Assembly: GCA_964389675.1 (NCBI GenBank)
Contig: CAYMEV010000016.1
Span: forward strand, 1 to 64,000
DNA: 64,000 nucleotides
Source: CAYMEV01 sp964389675 [NCBI: uncultured Candidatus Sumerlaeota bacterium]
Lineage (GTDB): Bacteria; CAYMEV01
Reading direction: 5' to 3'
A program made the position numbers and the translations under genes. Below, piece after piece: positions 52,859 to 61,167 of the stretch. The notes below the pieces were generated by a model. It was not told the origin of the DNA, did no database searches, and worked only from the letters and a program-made list of their open reading frames with translations. Position 1 is the first letter of the stretch; each line of letters opens with the position of its first letter.

Positions 52859-53261
52859 CTATATTATTGCTCTTATCGTACTCTTCAAATACATCCGGTT
52901 TCCATATTGCCAGATGGTCAACAGCCCCTACGACAAGGACAGCTGAATTCCCATCTATTCCGGATATGCTCAGTAGCCTTTCACTCAGCTGTATTCTTCC
53001 TTTTGAATCAAGTTCCTTTATTTCAGTTACACTTCCTATTTTAGACTTGATATCTGTCACACCGCGGTTCAGCCCAAGTTCAACCTCTTTCTGAATAAGG
53101 ATATCAAAAAGCCTGCAGGGATATATCTCTATCTTGTTTAATCTGGCAATAGCTACAACATTATTATTGCTGTCAACAATTGCATCCCTCCACTCCTTCG
53201 GGATGGGCAGCCTGTTCTTTTCATCTATCTGTCTCTTATTTATTCCTCCAAAATAGCTCAT
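52845..53261 (-). CDS. mraZ: Transcriptional regulator MraZ
   Basis: DNA-binding protein of the AbrB/SpoVT type that controls its own division-cluster promoter. The 138-residue protein has two similar half-domains: one with DEKNRLPIPKEWRD, the other with ELDSKGRIQLSERLLS. The duplicated motif is the MraZ hallmark. It heads the cluster. Candidate operator boxes lie upstream (53317-53341). Confidence 0.93.
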   Translation of the reverse strand: MSYFGGINKRQIDEKNRLPIPKEWRDAIVDSNNNVVAIARLNKIEIYPCRLFDILIQKEVELGLNRGVTDIKSKIGSVTEIKELDSKGRIQLSERLLSISGIDGNSAVLVVGAVDHLAIWKPDVFEEYDKSNNIDDIL

Positions 53262-53589
53262 TCATTTATCCTTAATCTATTTCTAAGTCCTGTATGTCAA
53301 TTTTTGTAATTATTTTCCCACTTTTGTATCACGATAACCCATTTATTATTAAAAATCAAACAAATATTCATTTTTTTTTATGATTTTTAGAAGGATTTAT
53401 TGGATGGTAAATCTAAATATTTGGATATATTAGATATAAATCTATAATGAATGAGGTTTTATTATGAAAAATGTGATATTTAGAGGCTATACAATATGAA
53501 CCTGGATATTTATGAACCTGGGATTTAACGCTTTATAACCTTTTTAAGAGTATTTTATCTTAAAAGTGAAAACAAATTGACTGATTAGA
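53262..53589 (-). promoter_or_regulatory. mraZ upstream region with candidate MraZ boxes
   Basis: These 328 bases hold no gene. On the minus strand TGGG occurs at 53341-53338 and 53320-53317, exactly 21 bases apart, with a degenerate TGAT about midway. MraZ boxes in E. coli are TGGG-type repeats with a period near 10. A possible promoter reads TTGACA (53300-53295), 17 bases, GATTAA (53277-53272), but it leaves almost no leader. Near 53490-53530 there is a short direct repeat of TATGAACCTGG. Confidence 0.35.
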
Positions 53590-54180
53590 TCATATAATTT
53601 CTTTTGCCTGGTTCAAAAGCTCAAGCCATTTTGCAACCAGCGGATGAATTTCATATTCCAGAAGGTCTGAAACCAGAACATAGTCTTTTGATTCCTGGGC
53701 ATCCATAATCTCCTTCAGGAAAGAGACAAAGTCAGATATCTGGAAGTCATTAAGCTTGAAATCCGTATCATTAAATATGCCATGCTTTGCCATAAAATCC
53801 ACCAGATCCAGAAGCCAGTAAAATGAATCAACAATGGCTGAAAGCTGTTTTGAAGCATCATTGAATGCACCTTCCCTGAAACCCATTGATACTTCATTAA
53901 TCTCACTTAATAATGATTCTTTAATATATTCAATGCTTTCTGCTATGGACCTTTCCAGGACCTTGTCAGTCTCTTCAGTGATAACATATATATTCTGGCC
54001 GTTGTAGGGGGTATTGAGGGAGCTTTCATCCCTCTGATCGATAGGTTCCTCATCGATCGATATGGATGTTATAATCCTTCTGTTATTATTTGCAATCTCT
54101 ATAAGCTTGTTTATTACATCTTTCAAATTCACAAATTCGCCCTTAATATCTATTGAATCACCATTTATTATTACTTCCAT
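53590..54180 (-). CDS. Hypothetical protein, possibly flagellum-associated
   Basis: Not recognised as a named protein. I start it at 54180, where GGAGG precedes MEVIINGDSID; the open frame continues to 54204 inside the GT9 gene's end. The 196-residue protein has a ~45-residue strand-rich N-domain (VIINGDSIDIKGEFVNLKDVINKLI), a linker (NTPYNGQNIYVITEE), then long helices rich in Leu and acidic residues to the end. The shape recalls uncharacterised proteins seen near flagellin or Maf loci in other phyla, which I recall without checking. It is the last gene of the purB-Maf_N-GT9 run. Confidence 0.5.
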   Translation of the reverse strand: MEVIINGDSIDIKGEFVNLKDVINKLIEIANNNRRIITSISIDEEPIDQRDESSLNTPYNGQNIYVITEETDKVLERSIAESIEYIKESLLSEINEVSMGFREGAFNDASKQLSAIVDSFYWLLDLVDFMAKHGIFNDTDFKLNDFQISDFVSFLKEIMDAQESKDYVLVSDLLEYEIHPLVAKWLELLNQAKEII

Positions 54181-54193
54181 ATCACCCTCCTTA

Positions 54194-55807
54194 TCAGATT
54201 TCAATTCCGATAATCTGTTTGATAGAATCTATTATTTTATCTACTTTTTCAAGAAAAATAGAGAGAAACGAAATAATATAGCTTAATCCATCATTGCATC
54301 TGGCATCAGCAGGAGATCCTGCCTTTAACACGCCGGCCCTGCATAGGCTTTCTGAAAAATGTGCAAACTGCTGCAAATATAAAGGCATACCCTGGTCATT
54401 TTTAATTATATACTCCTGCAATGCTTTATAACCAGCCTTTTTTATTGCATTAATGATATTCGCAACTTCAATCCGTACCAGCATCAGCTGCTCAAGCAGA
54501 TCCGGATCAAAATAAATCCGATAATTTTTCAGAATATACTTATAGATGTCTGTTTCTTTCTGGCTAATCTTCAGAAGAATCTGCCAGGTATCCAAAAGAA
54601 GGATTGATAATATTTCATCCTTATCTATTTCATATTTATGGACAGGTTTATAGTCAATTATATTTGAAGGAAGGAAAGACCCCCTATAAAGATATATATG
54701 GTTCATTTTTTCGCTGATCTCCGGGACAGTGCTGATATCTGTCATTATGCTTCTGGCCAGCTGAAAAATATATTCCGGCTTTATCATTCTGCGGCAGTTC
54801 ACATGCGGACAGCAAAAGTCAAAACTGCAGGGAAAGCAGTCAATAGCAGGTGCGACAATATACGAAACTGATGAATATGGGCCATTTTCCCTGAACAGGC
54901 TGCAGCCCTGCGATATTTTAATAACAGGAACATCAAAGATTGATGCTGCGCTTAAAAATTCATTTTCATTTGAAATTATCAGGTGAAGCTTTTTAAACAG
55001 GCTGATTATCATTTTATAATCCAGCATTCCGGCCAGATTAAAAATATTTTTATTGTTCGCTACTTTTTTTATTCTCTCCCCTAAATGAAATTCATTTTCA
55101 CTCCCGATTAATACGATATTCTGATTAAATTTGGAGGCAATCATATCTGCAAGCAATGCGAAATTCTGTATTCCCCAGTTCATTTTTTCACTGCAAAAGC
55201 CGAAAATAATTCCTACGCAGCTTTTTTCTAAGTTTATGCCTTCCTTTGCAAATAGTGCATGTATCTTTTCAGCAGATTTTTTATCAGGCCTCATTTGGGG
55301 CCTGTATACCCTGGATACTGGAAAACATCCAGTCAGAATATTATTCAGGTCAATACGATTAAACCTGTTATAACTGCCTGCAGCTTTGGCTGATGAATAT
55401 AATGCACTGTACCGGTCCGGCATGACCCTGCATTTATTATCCCCCAGAGTATAGCCATGCTTTACCCTGGATTTTATGATCGCGGAAATAATATTGCCAG
55501 CCTCATCCCCTGAAAAATTGATTAATATATCATGTTCAGAAATACGAGACAGTTCATCCAGGTAGTTTCCGGTAAGGTTGTATTTTATCTCAGCTGAAAT
55601 ATCACTTGTTATGCCTGCAGTGAGCTCTGAGGGATTAAATGTCCTGTAGCAGTCTATATTATCAACAAGTGATAAAATCTCCCTGTATTTTTCCCAGAAA
55701 AAATAGGTTATCCTGCTGTCAGGATAGCGCTCCCTGAATAGCCTTATTGCAGGAACCGTCTTTATAATATCACCGAAACCCGCTGAATTTACCAGTACAA
55801 TTTTCAT
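54194..55807 (-). CDS. GT9-type heptosyltransferase-like protein with long C-terminal extension
   Basis: Residues 1-~350 form a GT-B enzyme of family GT9 (ADP-heptosyltransferase type): VLVNSAGFGDIIKTVPAIRLFRERYP at the N-terminus, GIIFGFCSEKMNWGI and the nucleotide-binding-end segment ISNENEFLSAASIFDVPVIKI. A Cys-rich patch (IDCFPCSFDFCCPHVNC) follows. The last ~170 residues are helical with no known domain. The C-terminal extension and the Cys patch are unusual for LPS heptosyltransferases and suggest a dedicated glycoprotein or polysaccharide role. It overlaps the Maf_N gene by 4 bases. Confidence 0.7.
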   Translation of the reverse strand: MKIVLVNSAGFGDIIKTVPAIRLFRERYPDSRITYFFWEKYREILSLVDNIDCYRTFNPSELTAGITSDISAEIKYNLTGNYLDELSRISEHDILINFSGDEAGNIISAIIKSRVKHGYTLGDNKCRVMPDRYSALYSSAKAAGSYNRFNRIDLNNILTGCFPVSRVYRPQMRPDKKSAEKIHALFAKEGINLEKSCVGIIFGFCSEKMNWGIQNFALLADMIASKFNQNIVLIGSENEFHLGERIKKVANNKNIFNLAGMLDYKMIISLFKKLHLIISNENEFLSAASIFDVPVIKISQGCSLFRENGPYSSVSYIVAPAIDCFPCSFDFCCPHVNCRRMIKPEYIFQLARSIMTDISTVPEISEKMNHIYLYRGSFLPSNIIDYKPVHKYEIDKDEILSILLLDTWQILLKISQKETDIYKYILKNYRIYFDPDLLEQLMLVRIEVANIINAIKKAGYKALQEYIIKNDQGMPLYLQQFAHFSESLCRAGVLKAGSPADARCNDGLSYIISFLSIFLEKVDKIIDSIKQIIGIEI

Positions 55808-56550
55808 GTTTTTATCCTGAGTTCCCTAAGATACCTGATTGTAAGTTCTTCAAAAGAAGGCTCGTCATAATTTCTTAAATGGCCCAGCAGGCTGTATATG
55901 CTTATCCTGTCTTTCCCGATATCCTTCAGAATTGATTTCAGCCTGACTGAATCAATGGAATTTCTGCCATCAGAGCCCATTATTATTGAATCAGCCTTAT
56001 AAAAAGCATATATGGAGTTTATGCTTTCAATTACACCGGCATAATAACGGGAAAAAAGATTATAACTTCCTGTATTCACCAGTATGCCTGGGGGTAATTC
56101 ATCACTGAAAATCTTATCTTCATATGGATTGTATTCAGGCTGAAGTCTCGTGCCGAGGTTGATCCTGCATTTATTATCGACAAAGGGCTTTAATGAGATA
56201 TATTCGAGGCTTTTGAAAAACATGCCTGGATCCGCTTCAAATACAATGACATGCTGAGGCCTGTAATATTTGAAAATCCTGCTGACATGGTATGCAAAAC
56301 CCCAGCCTATTACACAGATCTGTTTTTTATTCCTGAACCTGCCTTCATAGCTTCTTAATATCTGATCCGCTTCATTTGCAGGATCATATCTGCTGTGGAC
56401 ATGAATATTCTTCACAACAGGTATTGGAAACCCTTTTTTTGATTCTATTACCTTTATATAAGGAATGCTCCTGTATCTGTGATACTTCGCATAAAGGCTT
56501 CTGCTATAATCCTTTAGCAGGCTAAGATTGTCCTTGAGGGTGGTACTCAT
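55804..56550 (-). CDS. Maf-type (DUF115 family) N-terminal domain protein, stand-alone
   Basis: The 248-residue protein matches the N-terminal half of motility accessory factor (Maf) proteins, which modify flagellins with nonulosonic acids. The N-terminal helical part leads to NIHVHSRYDPANEADQILRSY, then CVIGWGFAYHVSRIFKYYRP and HVIVFEADPGMFFKSL. Full Maf proteins have ~600 residues with the DUF115 catalytic core behind this domain. Here that core is absent and the protein stops at FEELTIRYLRELRIKT. No fitting ribosome site is seen. It is fused by translation with the GT9 gene (ATGA overlap). Confidence 0.65.
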   Translation of the reverse strand: MSTTLKDNLSLLKDYSRSLYAKYHRYRSIPYIKVIESKKGFPIPVVKNIHVHSRYDPANEADQILRSYEGRFRNKKQICVIGWGFAYHVSRIFKYYRPQHVIVFEADPGMFFKSLEYISLKPFVDNKCRINLGTRLQPEYNPYEDKIFSDELPPGILVNTGSYNLFSRYYAGVIESINSIYAFYKADSIIMGSDGRNSIDSVRLKSILKDIGKDRISIYSLLGHLRNYDEPSFEELTIRYLRELRIKT

Positions 56551-56638
56551 GTTTTAACAGGATAATTTTTATGGCCTGGTTTGGCAAGAAAAAAGGATTA
56601 TGCCATTTTTCAGGAAAACAGCGGCTTGTACCTGCCGT

Positions 56639-57631
56639 TCAAGCATTCTTAAGGCAGATGAATCTGAAACCCCAAAAATCAACAACCGGCTTAAAACCGA
56701 TATGTAAATACCATTTATATACATGGAGATCCTTTGCAGCTGATAAGGATACATTCTGAATTCCTGATTTATAAAGAGCAGAAACAGCTTTTGATATAAG
56801 GAATGTACCGATGCCTGTATTCTGGTATTTCCTTCTTATGGCAATCTGTGGGATATGACTCATTCCATCACCGATCATGGTTGTGATAATGAATCCGACA
56901 GGCATTCCCATGTAAAAAGCTGCAAAGGATGCGTTCCTGATGTAATTGCCGCAACCTTTCATTTGGATCAATTCATGCATATAAATATACGCACTTGCCC
57001 TGTCTGCATAAAAGCCTGACACCCGGCTTTCAGGGCTGCCTGAATAGCTGTCCAGCAGGATATCCGCCAAAATATCAGCTTCAAGCCTGATATTCTTTAT
57101 TTCAATATCTGGCCTTTGATTTTCGCATTCGGATATAGTTGAAGTACTTCCTGTCATATATGATTTTAGGATTATTTCATTTTTAAATGAATAAAACCTG
57201 TCAGTATCAAGCTCATGGTATAATAAAAATGGCTGACCCTCTATGGCCCAGTCTGATTTCTTAAGAATATCACCGCAGAATAGCAGCAGCATGTCTTCAA
57301 GATATCCTTTATCTGAATATTCTCTCAATATAAAGGAATTAAGGTATAAAAAATGGTTTACAGGAACTGCCATGACATAGCAAATAACATTCTTATCCTG
57401 AATCAGGGCAGAACCAATTACATCACCATTCCCCACAGCAAGCATTTTTTCCCTTATATGCTCACTTATGTCCCAGCCGAGGTATTCTCTATAATCCCTT
57501 TCTTCTTCTTTGAGTATATCAGCAAAGGATTCTTCAGAAATACTTGCTGTATTTTTTACCCTGATATAATTTTGCTTAAATTTATCAAGTATTGATAATC
57601 TTTCAGCATCATATGCTGTGGTCATATTCAT
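56639..57631 (-). CDS. GNAT acetyltransferase with long N-terminal domain
   Basis: A 330-residue protein. The C-terminal ~90 residues are a GNAT domain: AIRRKYQNTGIGTFLISKAV is the acetyl-CoA loop, followed by SLSAAKDLHVYKWYLHIGFKPV. The first ~170 residues carry no clear motif and may be a degenerate second GNAT unit (DGVIGSALIQDKNVICYVMAV-like strands). The start lies inside the end of purB (23-base overlap), so it is probably co-transcribed with purB, and the Maf_N gene follows 88 bases later. The substrate is unknown. Confidence 0.7.
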   Translation of the reverse strand: MNMTTAYDAERLSILDKFKQNYIRVKNTASISEESFADILKEEERDYREYLGWDISEHIREKMLAVGNGDVIGSALIQDKNVICYVMAVPVNHFLYLNSFILREYSDKGYLEDMLLLFCGDILKKSDWAIEGQPFLLYHELDTDRFYSFKNEIILKSYMTGSTSTISECENQRPDIEIKNIRLEADILADILLDSYSGSPESRVSGFYADRASAYIYMHELIQMKGCGNYIRNASFAAFYMGMPVGFIITTMIGDGMSHIPQIAIRRKYQNTGIGTFLISKAVSALYKSGIQNVSLSAAKDLHVYKWYLHIGFKPVVDFWGFRFICLKNA

Positions 57632-59033
57632 ATTCTTTCAGGAGAGCATTATGCTTCTCTAGAAAAGGCCTTATCTTATTCCCGATAAGCTTCGCTACTT
57701 GAATACCGCATGTACCCGTGTGATGTTCTGGATCCAGAACACCGGCAATAAAGTCTTTATATTTTCCTAAAACTTCATCTTTTAAGAATTCATCAGGGAT
57801 CTTTTCAAGGTTCATCTGCTCAATCAGCCTTACTGATATATCCCTGATTTTCCGATGAGCATCCTGGCGGGGGATTCCGTTCCTGACCATTTCTGCAATC
57901 AGCTTCTCTGAGATCAACAATGGCATATATGTCTTCAGGTTTTTAGAAATATTATATTCATTGATCTTAATACCCTTTATTATTTCAGTAGCAAGGCTAA
58001 TGACAGCATCAGCAATCATAAATGATTCCGGTATAAGAATCCTCCTTGCTGCTGAATCATCAAGTGTCCTTTCCAGCCACTGATTAGCCGCAATATTAGC
58101 AAAATCAACAGGTTTTGAGATTAGGCATCTTGCAAGCGATGTGATTCGCTCGCATTTCATTGGGTTCTGCTTATACGGCATTGCGCTTGAGCCAATTTGT
58201 GATGATCCGAATGGCTCCATTATTTCCCTCCTATGCTGAAGCAATCTTATGTCTGTTGCCATTTTTATAAATGATTGAGCGATCTGAGACAATATGGAGG
58301 AAAGCCTGTAGTCTGTTTTCCTTGGATATGTCTGCCCGGTAACAGGAAAGGTTTCCTTAAAGCCAAATGCCCGGGATATCCTCCTGTCCAGCTCAAAGCA
58401 TTTATTTTCATCGAGGTTAAACAGTTCAAAGTAGCTTGCCATGGACCCTACAGTTCCTTTAGTTCCTCTGAAAGGCAAATTATCAATGAAGAGTTCCATC
58501 TCCAAAGCATCCTCATACATATCATAAAGCCAGAGGGAAAATCTCTTGCCAACTGTTGTAGGCTGTGCAGGCTGAAAATGAGTAAACCCCAGTATTGGAA
58601 AATCTCTGTATTCATATGCCTTTTTTGAAAGATATTGCATAACCAGCAAAAGCTTGCTAAAGATAAGCCTTCCAGCTTCCTTTATCTGTATCAGGTCTGT
58701 ATTATCAGTAACAAATGCGCTTGTTGCACCGAGATGGATAATAGCTGAACCCTCTTCTGCATATTTCGCATATCCTTCAATATGTGCCATTACATCATGT
58801 TTTTTCTGCTTCTCAACCTCATTCACATAATCATAATCAATTTTATCAAGATTCAGCCTGAGATCTTTAAGCTGTTCCTCTGTAATATTAACACCAAGCT
58901 CTTTCTGGATTTCAGCAAGGGCAATCCATAATTTTCTCCAGGTTGTATATTTAAAATCATCAGAAAATATTTTTGACATTTCCCTTGAAGCATATCGAGT
59001 GATCAAGGGATTTGAATACATATCTCTGTTCAT
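57609..59033 (-). CDS. purB: Adenylosuccinate lyase
   Basis: Splits adenylosuccinate and SAICAR in purine synthesis. I start it at 59033 (GAGGA upstream, promoter just before), not at the open frame start at 59093. This gives 474 residues beginning MNRDMYSNPLITRYASREM. Family motifs are HDVMAHIEGYA, GATSAFVTDNTDL, GFTHFQPAQPTTVGKR, and the signature SQIGSSAMPYKQNPMKCE with the catalytic Ser. The form with KQNPMKCE matches the longer eukaryote-like branch found in several bacteria. Confidence 0.94.
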   Translation of the reverse strand: MNRDMYSNPLITRYASREMSKIFSDDFKYTTWRKLWIALAEIQKELGVNITEEQLKDLRLNLDKIDYDYVNEVEKQKKHDVMAHIEGYAKYAEEGSAIIHLGATSAFVTDNTDLIQIKEAGRLIFSKLLLVMQYLSKKAYEYRDFPILGFTHFQPAQPTTVGKRFSLWLYDMYEDALEMELFIDNLPFRGTKGTVGSMASYFELFNLDENKCFELDRRISRAFGFKETFPVTGQTYPRKTDYRLSSILSQIAQSFIKMATDIRLLQHRREIMEPFGSSQIGSSAMPYKQNPMKCERITSLARCLISKPVDFANIAANQWLERTLDDSAARRILIPESFMIADAVISLATEIIKGIKINEYNISKNLKTYMPLLISEKLIAEMVRNGIPRQDAHRKIRDISVRLIEQMNLEKIPDEFLKDEVLGKYKDFIAGVLDPEHHTGTCGIQVAKLIGNKIRPFLEKHNALLKEYEYDHSI

Positions 59034-59057
59034 TATGCTATCCTCATTATTTTTTTT

Positions 59058-59086
59058 ATTATTACCATATTTACAATTAATGTCAA
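59058..59086 (-). promoter_or_regulatory. purB promoter
   Basis: TTGACA (59086-59081), a 17-base spacer and AATAAT (59063-59058) end 24 bases before the ATG at 59033. Both hexamers are close to consensus. The promoter would lie inside any longer N-terminal form, so it also decides the start. Confidence 0.6.
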
Positions 59087-59290
59087 TTATCATAATCTAA
59101 AAATAAATGATCGAAATCAGTGCACAATAGACTTCTATAAATCATATAAGCCTTAAATACATCAGAAATCAATTAATTTATTTTAAAACAGGCCGATCCA
59201 AAGCAAAAATCCTCCTGTTTTATTTCTTTCTGGCATATATCTATCATAATTCTTCGGGCAGCTTAAGATAGAAAAAGAATTACAAAGGGA

Positions 59291-59318
59291 TTGATAATAA
59301 AAAAAATAATGCTATTAT
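59291..59318 (+). promoter_or_regulatory. HAD-gene promoter
   Basis: TTGATA (59291-59296), 16 bases and TATTAT (59313-59318), each one base from consensus, are followed by GGAG 8 bases before the ATG at 59349. A possible transcript runs on into the MEMO-family gene. Confidence 0.6.
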
Positions 59319-59348
59319 AAATGTAGCATACTAAATGGAGAAATATTT

Positions 59349-60011
59349 ATGGATGTTCTTATTATCTTCGATATTAACGGAACGATAATCCAAAGGGATC
59401 ACAGAACTGACATACCTTATTCAAAATCTATAGATGAGCTTCTCGAAGAATATAATGCCATGAGAGGGATAGATACATCAGCAAGGAGTGATAAGGATGT
59501 ATTTATGGAAGTTCTGAAAAATTTCGGCAGGGCCTATGATGACACGCTCTGGAATACCTTCCTGAAAATATATGAAAAGAACCTTGAGATCTTTAAAAAT
59601 ACAGATATATGGAGAGAGAATGCCGGTTCGGCTGGTTTCATAAGCAAGCTTTATAAGAAGGGTTATCCTCTTGCGCTTTTAACCGGTGAGCTTGAAATAG
59701 GGGCAAGATATAAGCTGGAAAAACTTGGGATATGGGATTATTTCAGCTGTGGAGGATTTGGAGAAGATGCACTCTCAAGATTCGAGATTGCGGATAAATG
59801 CCTTGCAAAAGCCAGAAAATACCATGGCACTGACTTCAGGAGCATAGTAATGATAGGCGATACAGTAATGGATATAAAAACAGCAAGGCACATTGGCTCA
59901 AAAATAATCTCCATTACAACAGGCTCAAATAAGTATATTGAATTGAAGGAATACAATCCTGATCTGATTATAGATGATTTCTACAGCCTTAATATAGATA
60001 TGCTTTTTTAA
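59349..60011 (+). CDS. HAD-superfamily hydrolase with Asn in motif I
   Basis: A 220-residue haloacid dehalogenase-type enzyme with a helical cap between motifs I and II. Motif I reads FDINGTI: the nucleophile Asp8 is present, but position 10, normally Asp (general acid-base), is Asn. Motif II is LLTGE; motif IV is MIGDTVMDIKTA. The replacement suggests altered chemistry or an atypical substrate, since phosphatase activity usually needs the second Asp; phosphonatase-like enzymes also differ there. It lies 74 bases before the MEMO-family gene, in the same direction. Confidence 0.75.
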   Translation: MDVLIIFDINGTIIQRDHRTDIPYSKSIDELLEEYNAMRGIDTSARSDKDVFMEVLKNFGRAYDDTLWNTFLKIYEKNLEIFKNTDIWRENAGSAGFISKLYKKGYPLALLTGELEIGARYKLEKLGIWDYFSCGGFGEDALSRFEIADKCLAKARKYHGTDFRSIVMIGDTVMDIKTARHIGSKIISITTGSNKYIELKEYNPDLIIDDFYSLNIDMLF

Positions 60012-60085
60012 GAAGGCCTGATTTAATTTTATTTATTAAGTATTGAAGATATAGCAATTAGATTATTTTCTCAGGAGAAGATGAA

Positions 60086-60952
60086 ATGACTGATATAAGG
60101 AAATCGATCTTAAGCGGATCATGGTACCCGGGAGATGCAGGAACACTCAGGGGAGATATAAGAACATATGAAGACAGGTGTCCTGAGGTAAGCCTTGATC
60201 TTAAACGAATATACGGAATAATTGCACCCCATGCAGGTTATATGTATTCAGGGAAAGCTGCTGTATCAGCATACAGGCATTTAAGAGGGATGGAGTTTGA
60301 AAATATAATTTTGATCGCCCCTTCCCATTCAAGCTACTTTAGAGGTATAGCATGCAGTGGATATTCATACTATGAGACACCCTTAGGTAAAGTCCAGGTT
60401 AACAGGGGTCTGATTGAAAAGCTGAGAACATCTGAAGGCCTTTTCACAGAGGACATTACTGCAGAGGACAATGAACATTCTGCTGAAATACAGCTGCCAT
60501 TCCTGCAGTATTTCCTGGATAATTTCAAGATCGTGCCACTGCTCGCAGGTAATATCACAACAGATGAAATCCCCGGAATTGCTGCTGCAATAAAGGGCAT
60601 TTCCGGTAAAAAGACACTTCTTTTAGCAAGTTCTGACTTCACGCATTATGGTTACCGTTTTGGGTACAATCCATTTGATAATCTCAGAAATCCGGAAGGG
60701 ATCAGAGAAAATATCAACAGGCTGGATATGGACCATATTGAACTTATAAAAAAAATGGATTATAAAGGGTTTTTAACTAAAAAGCACAAAACCGGAGCCA
60801 CAATATGCGGCTACATGCCAATATCAATAGTTGTCTCGATCCTTTCCAGCCAGGATATCAAAGCCTATTTAGCAGATTATTACACCTCAGGGGATATTAC
60901 AGACGATTATGAGCAGTCTGTTTCATATGCTTCAATCCTTTTTTATAAATAA
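60086..60952 (+). CDS. MEMO1-family protein (AmmeMemoRadiSam system protein B)
   Basis: A 288-residue protein of the MEMO1/LigB-like dioxygenase fold. The family motifs are visible: SGSWYPGDAGTL at the N-terminus, IAPHAGYMYSGKAA, LIAPSHSSYFRG, NEHSAEIQLPFLQYFL, ASSDFTHYG and GATICGYMPISIV. The proposed metal-binding His residues are in APHAGY, NEHSAE and FTHYG. In other genomes it clusters with AMMECR1 and a radical SAM protein; neither is seen here. The role is unknown. A good ribosome site (AGGAGA) precedes the ATG. Confidence 0.9.
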   Translation: MTDIRKSILSGSWYPGDAGTLRGDIRTYEDRCPEVSLDLKRIYGIIAPHAGYMYSGKAAVSAYRHLRGMEFENIILIAPSHSSYFRGIACSGYSYYETPLGKVQVNRGLIEKLRTSEGLFTEDITAEDNEHSAEIQLPFLQYFLDNFKIVPLLAGNITTDEIPGIAAAIKGISGKKTLLLASSDFTHYGYRFGYNPFDNLRNPEGIRENINRLDMDHIELIKKMDYKGFLTKKHKTGATICGYMPISIVVSILSSQDIKAYLADYYTSGDITDDYEQSVSYASILFYK

Positions 60953-60957
60953 TTTAT

Positions 60958-60985
60958 TTGACAATGCAGATAATTCTATTAGTGT
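60958..60985 (+). promoter_or_regulatory. rpmH promoter
   Basis: TTGACA (60958-60963), 16 bases and TAGTGT (60980-60985), which keeps T1, A2 and T6 of the -10. The leader to rpmH is about 40 bases with GAGAGG as ribosome site. Confidence 0.5.
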
Positions 60986-61032
60986 TAATTTTCCAATATT
61001 ATCATTGATTATCTTATAAAGAGAGGTTAAAG

Positions 61033-61167
61033 ATGAAAAGGACATTTCAGCCAAACAATAGAAGAAAGAAGATGGTCCATGGCTTCAGGAAAAGAATGAG
61101 CACTAAACAGGGAAGGATTGTACTGAAAAGAAGAAGGGCAAGAGGCAGAAAAAGGCTGACTGTTTAA
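61033..61167 (+). CDS. rpmH: Ribosomal protein L34
   Basis: A 44-residue basic protein of the large subunit: [18 protein letters not shown], then [22 protein letters not shown] and TV at the end. It is the expected length, is highly conserved, and is the first gene of the rpmH-rnpA-yidD-yidC-jag cluster. Its stop codon TAA overlaps the ATG of rnpA (TAATG). Confidence 0.97.
   Translation: MKRTFQPNNRRKKMVHGFRKRMSTKQGRIVLKRRRARGRKRLTV

Noticed and set aside
57609-59093. Longer purB starting at 59093
   Set aside because: A near-consensus promoter lies between 59093 and 59033, and a ribosome site precedes only the ATG at 59033.
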